Shown here one piece after another: positions 49,712 through 58,163 of a DNA stretch of 64,000 bases. A program made the translations under genes and the position numbers. Under the pieces are notes generated by a model. It saw nothing but the letters and a program-made list of their open reading frames with translations. It searched no databases and was not told where the DNA came from. Each line of letters opens with the position of its first letter. Position 1 is the first letter of the stretch. This stretch comes from Ciceribacter ferrooxidans (GTDB lineage: Bacteria; Pseudomonadota; Alphaproteobacteria; Rhizobiales; Rhizobiaceae). The stretch is taken from assembly GCF_004137355.1 (NCBI RefSeq), contig NZ_SDVB01000238.1:62001-126000 (forward strand). The letters are read 5' to 3'.

Positions 49712-50329
49712 CTAGAACTTGTAGCTCGCGCCGACGAGAACCTTGTGCTGGGTCGCTCCGAAATCCCCGATCGCCGAGCCGAAATCCTTCTTCCCGAAAT
49801 CGGAGTACCGATACTCGCCCCTCATCAGGATATTGTCGGTGATCGCATATTCGACGCCGCCGCCGGCGGTCCAGCCGATCAGGATATCATCCTTCTTCCC
49901 GGTGCCGGGCACCTCCACCTTGCCCCCTGCAGCGGTGGCGCCGACGGTTGCAAAGACCAGGGTCCGGTCAAGAGCGTAGCCGACGCGCGCCCGACCGGAA
50001 GCTTCCCATTCGAGCCCTGCATCGTTCTTGTCGTCGAAGTTGTAGTTGAAATCGTTCTCGATGCCGTAGACGATGTTTCCGGACTGGAAGTTGTAGCCGG
50101 CATGGAGGCCCGCGAGGCCGCTGTCGACATCCTGGTCCGCCCCGAGGACGGTCGTCTTGTTCCAGGAATATCCGCCTTGCGCGCCGAGATAGAAGCCTGA
50201 CCAATCATAGGGCGTGTACGCCTGCTGCTCGGGAGGGCTGGCGGGTTCCTCGAAAACGAGGTCGGCGGCGGCTGCAGGCAGGGCTGCCGCGATTGCCAGG
50301 ACGGTGAGGGTTGTCAGTCTGATCTGCAT
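49712..50329 (-). CDS. Outer-membrane porin-like barrel (Omp31/RopB family)
   Basis: A 205-residue protein with signal peptide (MQIRLTTLTVLAIAAALPAAAAD), the family start YDWSGFYLGAQGGYSWN, paired strands GLHAGYNFQSGNIVYGIENDFNYNF and GRARVGYALDRTLVFATVGATAAG, and a terminal GASYKF ending in Phe. This is the Omp31/opacity-like subgroup, different from the two barrels at 22-24 kb. GAGGT precedes the ATG; the frame is open 200 bp upstream without resemblance. Confidence 0.9.
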   Translation of the reverse strand: MQIRLTTLTVLAIAAALPAAAADLVFEEPASPPEQQAYTPYDWSGFYLGAQGGYSWNKTTVLGADQDVDSGLAGLHAGYNFQSGNIVYGIENDFNYNFDDKNDAGLEWEASGRARVGYALDRTLVFATVGATAAGGKVEVPGTGKKDDILIGWTAGGGVEYAITDNILMRGEYRYSDFGKKDFGSAIGDFGATQHKVLVGASYKF

Positions 50330-50413
50330 GGGGTACCTCGTCTTTGCTGGGGAAAGAGAAGACGCCGCTTGATGCGGCGCCCGGCTCATGAAGCGAAACA
50401 TGGCGCAAGCCAA

Positions 50414-50450
50414 TGTTGCGGAGTGTCCTTTGATGTTGCGTTTTGTTGCG
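50414..50450. promoter_or_regulatory. Three TGTTGCG repeats at 20- and 10-bp spacing
   Basis: TGTTGCG begins at 50414, 50434 and 50444, on one helical face, 85-121 bp upstream of the barrel gene ATG (as CGCAACA on the coding strand). Single copies recur at 51008, 51466 and 51881 (inverse), near the starts of the other genes of this stretch. Candidate binding sites for a shared regulator. Confidence 0.4.
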
Positions 50451-50526
50451 GCGCTCGGGCCTCGGGTCAGGTCCGACGGACTTGCGGATCGATCACCGAT
50501 GGAGGGTTCTTGCACCGCGTCGAGCG

Positions 50527-50898
50527 TCAATGGGCTTCGTGGACCACGCCGACGATCTCTCCCCGGCGGGATACGCTCACAAGCAGGTCGTCGCCGTCTC
50601 GTGATGCCCTCAGCAGATATCGTTCGCCCACGTTCGTCACGTCCCTGACACGATAGCCACGGCGCTCCAGGAGGCGGATCGCGTCATATGGGCCGAAACT
50701 CGCCCAGCGGTTCGTCCAGCCGTCCCTCGTGTCGTGACGGCGATTCCACCGCCGAAGAGACTCGCCCTCGGCCCGACCTTCGCCAGAATAGACACCCGAC
50801 GGCTGGTCCTCGTAGATGACGACTTGGGCCCGAGCTGCAGGACTGGACCCCATTGTCGTGGCAATGGCCATTCCGACCGCCATGAAACGCTTCCTCAT
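50527..50898 (-). CDS. Small secreted protein of unknown function
   Basis: A 123-residue protein not recognised with certainty. Signal peptide MRKRFMAVGMAIATTMGSSPAARAQ, then an Arg/Asp-rich segment and a C-terminal part (AIRLLERRGYRVRDVTNVGERYLLRASRDGDDLLVSVSRRGEIVGV) resembling PepSY-like domains of periplasmic proteins. GGAAAGG precedes the ATG. It lies 197 bp upstream of the barrel gene on the same strand. Confidence 0.75.
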   Translation of the reverse strand: MRKRFMAVGMAIATTMGSSPAARAQVVIYEDQPSGVYSGEGRAEGESLRRWNRRHDTRDGWTNRWASFGPYDAIRLLERRGYRVRDVTNVGERYLLRASRDGDDLLVSVSRRGEIVGVVHEAH

Positions 50899-51037
50899 CG
50901 CTCAACCTTTCCTTTTTGCCTGGTTTACGACGCACTGCTGCCGCAGGAGCACAGCCGCGTGATCATGACCGTCACCGTTTCCGATGGTGTGCTTTTTGAT
51001 TGAGAAATGTTGCGCGGAAGGGCCGTGATCTTGCCCC

Positions 51038-51367
51038 TCAGACGATTGCCGTCGAGGTGAGGCTGTCCACGATGACTGTCGCGACGTCGCAGGCGATCAC
51101 CACCTGAAGCAGGAAGATCAGCACCCCCTGCCGATTGCGTCGACGTTCGCGTTGGCCACCGTTCACCCAGGGCGTCGGCGCCGACGTAGGATATCTGATC
51201 CAGAATATGGCCAGCCAGGGGATGTCGAAGACTGCGAACTGAAGCGCCGTCGCGCCGAGAAGCCAGAAGACCACGTTGCCGCCCAGGCAGACAAGGCAGA
51301 CAAGGCGGTTCTGGGGATGGACCCGCCTCGTCGAGGCCCGCCATGCTTGCGCGACCTGCGACGGCAT
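51038..51367 (-). CDS. Small two-helix membrane protein, unknown
   Basis: A 109-residue hydrophobic protein with two predicted TM segments: about residues 23-57 (LVCLVCLGGNVVFWLLGATALQFAVFDI and following) and 79-105 (GVLIFLLQVVIACDVATVIVDSL), joined by a basic loop NGGQRERRRNRQG. Two Cys in the first helix. The N terminus is uncertain: ATG 51367 gives a normal cytoplasmic start; an earlier start is possible. No family recognised. Confidence 0.55.
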   Translation of the reverse strand: MPSQVAQAWRASTRRVHPQNRLVCLVCLGGNVVFWLLGATALQFAVFDIPWLAIFWIRYPTSAPTPWVNGGQRERRRNRQGVLIFLLQVVIACDVATVIVDSLTSTAIV

Positions 51368-51635
51368 ATTGCCGATCTTCGTGTTGTTCACTGTTTCTGT
51401 CGCCTTTGCGGAGTGGAAGTCCGGCAGCAGGGCAGCAGATCCTGAGGGCGCTGTGTGTTGAGTCTTGTTGCGGGAGATTTTTTGATGATCGCGAAGGTCC
51501 GGACACATGCGGAGAAATGGCGACCGTGTGGAGAGGTCTGAAGACCGTGTACGCCTGCTGCAACAAAACTGAACAAATCAGAACGTTGCTTTGCGTTTGA
51601 AGCTCTAAGGATGAGCTTCGAAAGGAGCACCTTCG

Positions 51636-51893
51636 ATGTTGTTTTCACCGTCCCGAGAACCGGAACCTCAGGTTCTGATCGTCCTGGAGAGTCTCCGGAC
51701 CTCCATGCGCATTCAAGCGCTTCTGTCCCGATATGGGGTGTCGGCTACCCCGGTCTCGCTCGCCGCACTGGACGAAGACCGGCCGTTCACGGGCTCCCGG
51801 CTCGTCGTGACCTATACGGCCATGATCGGTCGCGTCAGGTCGGCGCTGGACCTGCCGGTGGTCAATGTCGAGACACAAAACGCAACACGATAG
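51636..51893 (+). CDS. Small receiver-like protein lacking the phosphorylation site, copy 1
   Basis: An 85-residue protein with AAGGAG before the ATG. PQVLIVLESLRTSMRIQALLSRYGVSATPVS looks like the first half of a response-regulator receiver domain, but VLIVLES replaces the acidic VLIVDDE, and RLVVTYTAMIG replaces the phospho-acceptor DLVLLDxxMPG. It ends LPVVNVETQ. The next protein aligns with it over about 70 residues (QVLV..., ...LPVVNI), so the two are a tandem duplication. First gene of a probable three-gene operon. Function unknown. Confidence 0.7.
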   Translation: MLFSPSREPEPQVLIVLESLRTSMRIQALLSRYGVSATPVSLAALDEDRPFTGSRLVVTYTAMIGRVRSALDLPVVNVETQNATR

Positions 51894-51957
51894 AACACCA
51901 GTTGACATCGAACCGGCTATTGACAGGAGCCAGACAGTCACAGAGGGCATTCTCTCG

Positions 51958-52326
51958 ATGCATACATATTCCGCCGTGGCCGACCGACTGCAGGTTCTGG
52001 TCTGCCTGTCCAACCCCAGAGGGCTGTTGCTCGTGAATGAAATACTGACCCGGGAAGGCTTTGCGGTTACGACGGCAAGTACTGTGGGCGAATTCGAGGA
52101 TGCGATGCGGTTGGGCGGGTTCAGTGCGATTGTGACGGCGACCGAGGCTATCGGCACGATCCGGGAGATAACGAGGCTGCCGGTCGTCAATATCCGGGCG
52201 TCCATCCGCGAATGGGCGGACGCGCAGACGGGCGATCGTAGCTGCCTATTCGACAGGGCGGCCTTCGTGGCCGGGCTCCGGAGCGCCGCCACAAGCAGCC
52301 TCGTCGGACCGGGGACGAGCCGATGA
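51958..52326 (+). CDS. Small receiver-like protein lacking the phosphorylation site, copy 2
   Basis: A 122-residue paralogue of the preceding protein: RLQVLVCLSNPRGLLLVNEILTREGFAVTTASTVGEFEDAM has the beta1-alpha1-beta2-alpha2 pattern of receivers, and FSAIVTATEAIG stands where the phospho-accepting Asp would be. LPVVNIR corresponds to beta4, followed by a C-terminal extension of about 40 residues. ATG 51958 has GAGGG upstream; an earlier ATG at 51865 would overlap copy 1. The stop overlaps the hydrolase start (ATGA). Confidence 0.7.
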   Translation: MHTYSAVADRLQVLVCLSNPRGLLLVNEILTREGFAVTTASTVGEFEDAMRLGGFSAIVTATEAIGTIREITRLPVVNIRASIREWADAQTGDRSCLFDRAAFVAGLRSAATSSLVGPGTSR

Positions 52327-53510
52327 CCGGAAGGCGCGCGGTTCCGGTCGCAAAAGCGAACCCGCCCGAGCATATCGGCAAGCGGATCGTCCTGCACTTT
52401 CCCGGTTTCGAGCCGCTGGATGCGCACAAGCACCGCCAGCGCTACGAGCGTTCACTGCGAAAGACGACGACGGTCTGGGGTTTTTCAGCCGACGCAGGCC
52501 CGATCCGCGGCCCTGGCGCCTGCCGGTATTTCGACGTCGAAAGTCAAGGCGCAACGTGGTGCACGTCGAGCCGCATCCATATCTTCGACCACAACGACAT
52601 CGTCGAGCAACTGAACGGACGGCCGCTTGCCCGGCGGCTGGCCCTTGGGTTCGTCGGTGCCGCTCGCGTCGTTCTCGGAGGTGGCGCATTTGCCTATTTC
52701 CGGCACGCCTGGCGCTTCGGCCTGTTTTTCGTCTTTCCATTCCTGCTTGTCGGGCTGGCGATGGCGGCGAGCCTCGTCATCGCCGCATATCCGCACTGGC
52801 TTGGTCTTGCTCCGTGGCACTATCCGCTGGCGATCGTGCTTGCCTACGCCTTCTTCTTCTCGATTTTCCTTCCGTGGTCGGATCGGTTTCACACCCTGCA
52901 TCTGTTCTCCGACTGGGAGATGGCGGTCGCGCTGGCGCATCTCGACCGGCCCGACGTCCTCGGCTGGCTCGAGGACTGTGCGGCGTCGGCCAGGGCGGCG
53001 CTCTGCGAGGAGGCGGACGAATATGTCATCAGCTCCCACAGCATGGGTTCGAGTGTCGCCGTGCATGTCCTCGGAATGCTGCTCGAAAGGGAGCCCGACT
53101 TGCTCGAAGGAAAGCGCGTGGCCTTCGTCACGCTCGGAGGAGCGGTTCTGCAATGTGCCTTGCTGCGCCCGGCCAGGATGCTGCGGGCGCGGGTGGGTGT
53201 GATCGCCCGCGCGACGGAAATATCATGGCTGGACATCCAGTGCCTGACGGACGCGGTCAATTTCTATAGGTCGAAGGTGGTTGCGCTCGCCGGACATCCG
53301 GATGCCCCCCAGGCCCAAATCGCGTTCATCCGCATCAAGCACATGCTGTCCCCGGAACGCTACCGGCGGATCAAGCGGGATCTGTTGCGCGTCCACCGGC
53401 AATACGTTCTCGACGGCGACCAGCGCGCATCCTTCGACTTTTCGCTGATGACGGCCGGACCACTTCCCGCCGTGTGGTTCGCAAACGACATACGCGCTCA
53501 CATGCCGTAG
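52323..53510 (+). CDS. Membrane-anchored alpha/beta hydrolase-like protein
   Basis: A 395-residue protein. The N terminus has VLHFPGFEPLDAHKHRQRY, a beta-strand plus oxyanion-type loop; two TM helices follow at about 132-156 and 166-185; then a nucleophile elbow ISSHSMGSSVAVHVLG with S240. The domain is thus an alpha/beta hydrolase interrupted by a membrane hairpin; similar hypothetical proteins occur in rhizobia, substrate unknown. ATGA overlap with copy 2 of the receiver-like genes indicates coupling. Confidence 0.72.
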   Translation: MTGRRAVPVAKANPPEHIGKRIVLHFPGFEPLDAHKHRQRYERSLRKTTTVWGFSADAGPIRGPGACRYFDVESQGATWCTSSRIHIFDHNDIVEQLNGRPLARRLALGFVGAARVVLGGGAFAYFRHAWRFGLFFVFPFLLVGLAMAASLVIAAYPHWLGLAPWHYPLAIVLAYAFFFSIFLPWSDRFHTLHLFSDWEMAVALAHLDRPDVLGWLEDCAASARAALCEEADEYVISSHSMGSSVAVHVLGMLLEREPDLLEGKRVAFVTLGGAVLQCALLRPARMLRARVGVIARATEISWLDIQCLTDAVNFYRSKVVALAGHPDAPQAQIAFIRIKHMLSPERYRRIKRDLLRVHRQYVLDGDQRASFDFSLMTAGPLPAVWFANDIRAHMP

Positions 53511-53910
53511 ATTGGCCGTGACGATCCGATTCCGAGATGTCTCATGACGTCTTACCCCACGGTCGAGGGATCTCGTGTCAAAATTCCGGAAATTCGCGGC
53601 CGGCGACGGAAGCACGATGCGCTTGGCACTGTAATGGTGGTAGCGGGAGAGTGCTTCCGCCAATACCGTGCGACGGTCGATATCGTATGCTGAGCCGGTT
53701 TCGTGGCGGGTCCAACATTGGCGGGCGGCGTGGTGCCCGGAGATCGATGTGCCGCGGATCGCCGTCCGGCATTCGCGCGTCACGTCGTTCACAAGATCAG
53801 GGACGTGGCGGCGCCTGCTGCACGCGAAATTGACGATGGACTTGCTCGAGTGCCCACCGCGCATTGCCTTTCCCAACGGCGAATGGAATGTCGACCTCGG
53901 TGGTAGCAAG
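53511..53910. other. 400-bp gap with no gene
   Basis: Between two converging hydrolase genes. Open frames on either strand have unusual composition for this genome and no ribosome-binding site or family resemblance. The base composition is lower in GC than the neighbours in places, which could mean decayed sequence. Confidence 0.4.
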
Positions 53911-55023
53911 CTATGGGAGCCTTGGCGCGTTCGAAGGTCTCGTGAGAAGATGACCGACGGCGTCGAAGACGAAGACACCGGGGCTGATCGAAGCCTCGGT
54001 GCCCGGCTGATACTGTCTCTTGATCTGTCCGGCCGATTTGGCGAGGTTCACATACCTGTCATGCCCGAGGCCATCATTGTCTTCGATCCCGGTGATGTCG
54101 ACCAGCCGAAGATTATGATCTTCTGCTGCCGCGACGACTCTTGCATCGTCGACATCCGATGTCCCGACCCGCGGCCGCTCGCGGCCGAGGAAGCTCGATG
54201 CGCCGAGCGCCTTGTCCTCTTTGGAGACCAGCAGGGTAATGGGGCGAGGCAGCCGGCCGATGTCGTTCAACTGGGAAAGGAAGAGATCGACGTCGATATC
54301 TGCCGCTGCCAGAACGATATCGAGTTTCTGGGTGGTGCTCGACTGCTTCTCGAGTTCCAGCTGGCGCACCGCCTCGATGGCGAGCAGCGACCCCATGCTG
54401 TGGGCGAAAAGCACGATGTGTTTGACGCCCTGTGTTCGACCGATCAGGACGAGCAACCTCGTAAGTTCCGTCCGTGAAGCCAGGGCTTCGTCCTTGTCTG
54501 CGACATAGCCGGTGAGGCTTGCCTGCGACGGCCAGGAAAAAAGGATCGGCGGTGGCAGCGTCCTGGCGTCGGCGCCGAGTTGCGCGGTCCGGAAAAGTGC
54601 CTCCTGATGGCTGTAGTTGTAGCCATGCACGAAGACGCCGACAGTCCCGTCGTCGTCGACGGTGCGCTCAACTTCGGCCGAGAACTGCGACAGGGTCAGA
54701 TCATCATGGTCCGTGACGATGAATTGCCGTCGCGGATCGGCGGGAACCGTTGGATAAATGATGCTGGCGGCGGGTCGGTTCGCGGGAACTGAAAACCGAT
54801 ACCGTTCGAAGCCCAGATTGTCCGATCGCCGGCCCAGCGGATCGTCGTCCTTTGATCTCAATTTCCGGTTTGTCGCCGCAAGCACGATGACTTCGTGCGC
54901 CGGCTGCCCGAGCACGCGTGGTGTCAGGACTTCCTCGGTGGGACGGGAGACGCATCCCGTGACCAGCAGCATCAATGTCGCGACCAAAAGGAGTCGCCAG
55001 GCGTCGGGGCGGAAACGGAGCAT
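53911..55023 (-). CDS. Lipoprotein alpha/beta hydrolase (DUF900 type)
   Basis: A 370-residue lipoprotein with lipobox LVTGC (Cys24) and a DUF900-like alpha/beta hydrolase domain: EVIVLAATNR near the start, GVFVHGYNYSHQEAL (strand and oxyanion region), nucleophile S209 in LFAHSMGSLLAIEA, and a late His near ITGIEDNDGLGHDRYV. ATG 55023 has AAAGG upstream. It is 71 bp downstream of the RND gene on the same strand, so it may be part of that operon. Substrate unknown. Confidence 0.86.
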   Translation of the reverse strand: MLRFRPDAWRLLLVATLMLLVTGCVSRPTEEVLTPRVLGQPAHEVIVLAATNRKLRSKDDDPLGRRSDNLGFERYRFSVPANRPAASIIYPTVPADPRRQFIVTDHDDLTLSQFSAEVERTVDDDGTVGVFVHGYNYSHQEALFRTAQLGADARTLPPPILFSWPSQASLTGYVADKDEALASRTELTRLLVLIGRTQGVKHIVLFAHSMGSLLAIEAVRQLELEKQSSTTQKLDIVLAAADIDVDLFLSQLNDIGRLPRPITLLVSKEDKALGASSFLGRERPRVGTSDVDDARVVAAAEDHNLRLVDITGIEDNDGLGHDRYVNLAKSAGQIKRQYQPGTEASISPGVFVFDAVGHLLTRPSNAPRLP

Positions 55024-55094
55024 CTGCGGGCCTTTTCGCAGGGGGTACCGGGTACCGGGATAGGAGGGCGCCCGGGTTATGCCCGGGCGCCTGC

Positions 55095-58000
55095 TCACGG
55101 AGTGACCTCGCCGGTCATCTCGTCGGGCTTGCGAATGCGGAACCAGACGACATAGAGCGCCGGCAGGAAGAGCAGCGTCAGCACCGTCCCGACGATGATG
55201 CCGCCCATCATCGCGTAGGCCATCGGGCCCCAGAAGATCTCGCGAGCAATCGGGATGAGTGCAAGAGAGGCGGCGGCCGCCGTCAGCATGATCGGACGCA
55301 TGCGGTGTTCGGCGGCCTCGCGGACCGCGTCCCAGGCATGCCTGCCGGATTTGCGCAGCGTGTCGATCTCGACGACCAGAATGACCGAGTTGCGGATGAG
55401 AATGCCGATCAGTGCCAGCACGCCGAGGATCGCGACGAACCCCAGGGGTGCACCGCTCGGCAGCAACGCGCCCACCACGCCGATCAGGCCGAGAGGGGCG
55501 ACGATGACCACCATCAACAGACGCTGGAAGCTTTGCAGCTGGAACATCAGGATCGTCGCCATCGTGAGCAGCATCAGCGGGACGACGGCGGCGATCGGCG
55601 CCTGGCTCGTTGCGCTGCTTTCGACGGAGCCGCCGGTTTCCACGCTGTAGCCGCCCGGCAGCTTGGCCGCGAAGGCGTCGATGGCGGGCTTCAGTCGCTG
55701 GTCGATTGTAGCCGGCTGGGTGTCGTCCGCAATCGCCGCCTTGACCGTGATCGTCGGAATGCGGTCACGGCGCCAGATCACCGGTTGCTCCAGTTCGTAG
55801 CGGAAGTTGGCGATCGAGGCGAGCGGAACCGATTGGCCGTTGCTGCCGGGCAGCTGCAGGTTGCGCAGCGTCTCGATCGACTCCCGCTCGTCCTTGGTGG
55901 CGCGAGCCACCACATTGACCAGATAGATGCTGTCGCGGATCTGGGTGATGGTCGAACCGCCCGTTATGTTGTTGAGCGACGTCGCGATGTCGGACGAGCT
56001 GACGCCGAGCTGGCGGGCCTTGTCCTGCAGCACATCGACTTTCACTACCCGGGCCGGCTCGTTCCAGTCGAAGACGATACTGGTGAGGCGCGGGTCCTGG
56101 CCGACGATGCCGGCCAATTCCTGGGCATAGGCGCGCACCATCTGCGGGTCGGGGCCACCCACGCGATACTGGACGGGACGACCGACCGGAGGGCCGAGTT
56201 CCATCTGCTTCACGAAGACGTCCGTCCCCGGATATTCCTCCTCGGCGGCGGTCTTCAGCTTGGCCATCAGGCGGTCACGCGCGTCGATATCCTTCGCGAC
56301 GACGACCATCTGTCCGAAATTGTTCGTCGAAGGCTGGACGTCGAACGAAAGCACAAAGCGCTTGGCGCCCTGCCCGACATAGGAGGTCCAATGGTCGACA
56401 TCGGGGTCGCCGGCGATGTGCTTGGCCTCGAAGGCATCCATATCCGCCTTGGTCTGGGCGATGGTATAGTTCTGGCGGGCCGTCCAGTCGATAATCAGCT
56501 CAGGCCGATCGGACGCCGGGAAGAACTGCTGCTGCACGAAGCCCATGCCGTAGACGGAAAGACCGAACATCGCCACGGTGGCCAGGATCGTTGCCTTGGG
56601 CCAATGCATGCAGGCGGCGAGAATCCTGGAAAACACGCGCGCCAGCAGGCTCTTCTGTTCGTGATGCGCCTTCATCGTCTTCGGCAGCATCAACACGCCG
56701 AGCAGGGGGGCAAACAAGACCGCGACGATCCACGAGACGATCAGCGAGATCGCGATGACCACAAAGAGCGAGAAGGTGAATTCACCCGCCGCACTGTCGT
56801 TGAGACCGACCGGTATGAAGCTCGCGACGGTCACGAGCGTGCCGGTGAGCATCGGAAAGGCGGTCGAGGTCCACACGGCCGTTGCCGCCTTGGACAGGGG
56901 TTGGCCGTGCTCCAGCTTGGATACCATCATCTCAATCGCAATCATCGCGTCATCCACCAGCAGGCCGAGTGCGATGATGAGTGCGCCGAGGGAAATGCGC
57001 TGCAGCGAGATGCCGAGATATGCCATGAAGACGAAGGTGATCGCCAGAACCAGCGGGATCGAGACGGCGACGACGAGGCCGGCGCGCATGCCAAGGCTGA
57101 GGAAGCTGACGACGAGAACGATGGCGATGGCCTCGAAGAGGGCCTTGGTGAAACCGCCGACGGCCTCGTCCACGACGACCGCCTGGTCTGCCACGTGATG
57201 CACGCCGATGCCGATGGGCATGCCGGCGATGACCTTGTCCATCTTTTCCGACAGCGCCTCGCCGAAGTTCAGCAGGTTGGCGCCGGGCTTCATGCCGATC
57301 GCCAGTCCGATGGCGGGCTTGCCGTTGACGCGGAAGAGCGGCTGCTCGGGATCGGAATAGCCGCGCGTGATCTTGGCGACGTCGCTCAATCGGAAGAAGC
57401 GGTCGTTGACGCGCAGGTTGATGTCACGCAGCGCATCTTCGGTGGCGAACTGGCCGGAAACGCGCAGGTTGATGCTCTCTTCACCGGTACGCAGCGTGCC
57501 GGAGGCGACGACGGCGTTCTGGTTCTGAAGCGTCTCGATGATATCGCTCTGGCTGAGGCCGAGCGCCGCCGTCTGCTTCGTCGAGAATTCCAGATAGACG
57601 ACCTCGTCCTGCGCACCGATCAGGTCCACCTTGCCGACATTCGGCACGGAGAGAATCTGCTGGCGGGCTGCCTCGAGATAATCGCGCAGCTGGCGCTGGC
57701 TCAGCCCGTCGGCAGTGAAGGCGTAGATATTGCCGTAGACGTCGCCGAAGCTGTCGATGAAATAGGGACCCTGGACACCCTGAGGCAGGTTGGGCGTGAT
57801 GTCACCGATCATGTTGCGAACCTTGACCCAGGTCGGCTTCACGTCCGCGGCCTTCGTATTTTCCCGCAGGTTGACGTAGATCGTCGTCTGCCCGGGCGTG
57901 TTGATGCTCTTCGTGTAGTCGAGCGATTCAAGTTCCTGCAGCTTCTTCTCGATCCGGTCGGTGACCTGACTCGTCATCTCGTCCACGGAGGCGCCGGGCC

Positions 58001-58163
58001 AGGAGGCCTGGATCAACATGGTCTTGATGGTAAAGTCCGGATCCTCCTCGCGACCGAGATTGATGTAGGACAGGACGCCCGCGACACTGGCGAGGATCAT
58101 GAAATACCAGACGAGCGACTTGTGCTGGAGCGCCCATTCGGAAAGATTGAATTTCGTGTTCAT
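55095..58163 (-). CDS. RND-family efflux transporter (second system)
   Basis: A 1022-residue RND pump with FNLSEWALQHKSLVWYFMILASVAGVLSYINLGREEDPDFTIK at the N terminus, the subgroup of VexF/YegN-like multidrug pumps common in rhizobia; TM4 carries LGLLVDDAMIAIEMMV with the proton-relay Asp pair. C-terminal block ends FLPALYVVWFRIRKPDE. Its ATG overlaps the preceding adaptor stop by four bases. No outer-membrane channel gene nearby. Confidence 0.95.
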   Translation of the reverse strand: MNTKFNLSEWALQHKSLVWYFMILASVAGVLSYINLGREEDPDFTIKTMLIQASWPGASVDEMTSQVTDRIEKKLQELESLDYTKSINTPGQTTIYVNLRENTKAADVKPTWVKVRNMIGDITPNLPQGVQGPYFIDSFGDVYGNIYAFTADGLSQRQLRDYLEAARQQILSVPNVGKVDLIGAQDEVVYLEFSTKQTAALGLSQSDIIETLQNQNAVVASGTLRTGEESINLRVSGQFATEDALRDINLRVNDRFFRLSDVAKITRGYSDPEQPLFRVNGKPAIGLAIGMKPGANLLNFGEALSEKMDKVIAGMPIGIGVHHVADQAVVVDEAVGGFTKALFEAIAIVLVVSFLSLGMRAGLVVAVSIPLVLAITFVFMAYLGISLQRISLGALIIALGLLVDDAMIAIEMMVSKLEHGQPLSKAATAVWTSTAFPMLTGTLVTVASFIPVGLNDSAAGEFTFSLFVVIAISLIVSWIVAVLFAPLLGVLMLPKTMKAHHEQKSLLARVFSRILAACMHWPKATILATVAMFGLSVYGMGFVQQQFFPASDRPELIIDWTARQNYTIAQTKADMDAFEAKHIAGDPDVDHWTSYVGQGAKRFVLSFDVQPSTNNFGQMVVVAKDIDARDRLMAKLKTAAEEEYPGTDVFVKQMELGPPVGRPVQYRVGGPDPQMVRAYAQELAGIVGQDPRLTSIVFDWNEPARVVKVDVLQDKARQLGVSSSDIATSLNNITGGSTITQIRDSIYLVNVVARATKDERESIETLRNLQLPGSNGQSVPLASIANFRYELEQPVIWRRDRIPTITVKAAIADDTQPATIDQRLKPAIDAFAAKLPGGYSVETGGSVESSATSQAPIAAVVPLMLLTMATILMFQLQSFQRLLMVVIVAPLGLIGVVGALLPSGAPLGFVAILGVLALIGILIRNSVILVVEIDTLRKSGRHAWDAVREAAEHRMRPIMLTAAAASLALIPIAREIFWGPMAYAMMGGIIVGTVLTLLFLPALYVVWFRIRKPDEMTGEVTP

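Noticed and set aside
53668-53910. Plus-strand frame in the gap between the two hydrolases as a gene
   Set aside because: It is open mainly because it runs into the antisense of the lipoprotein hydrolase; no ribosome-binding site and no recognisable domain.
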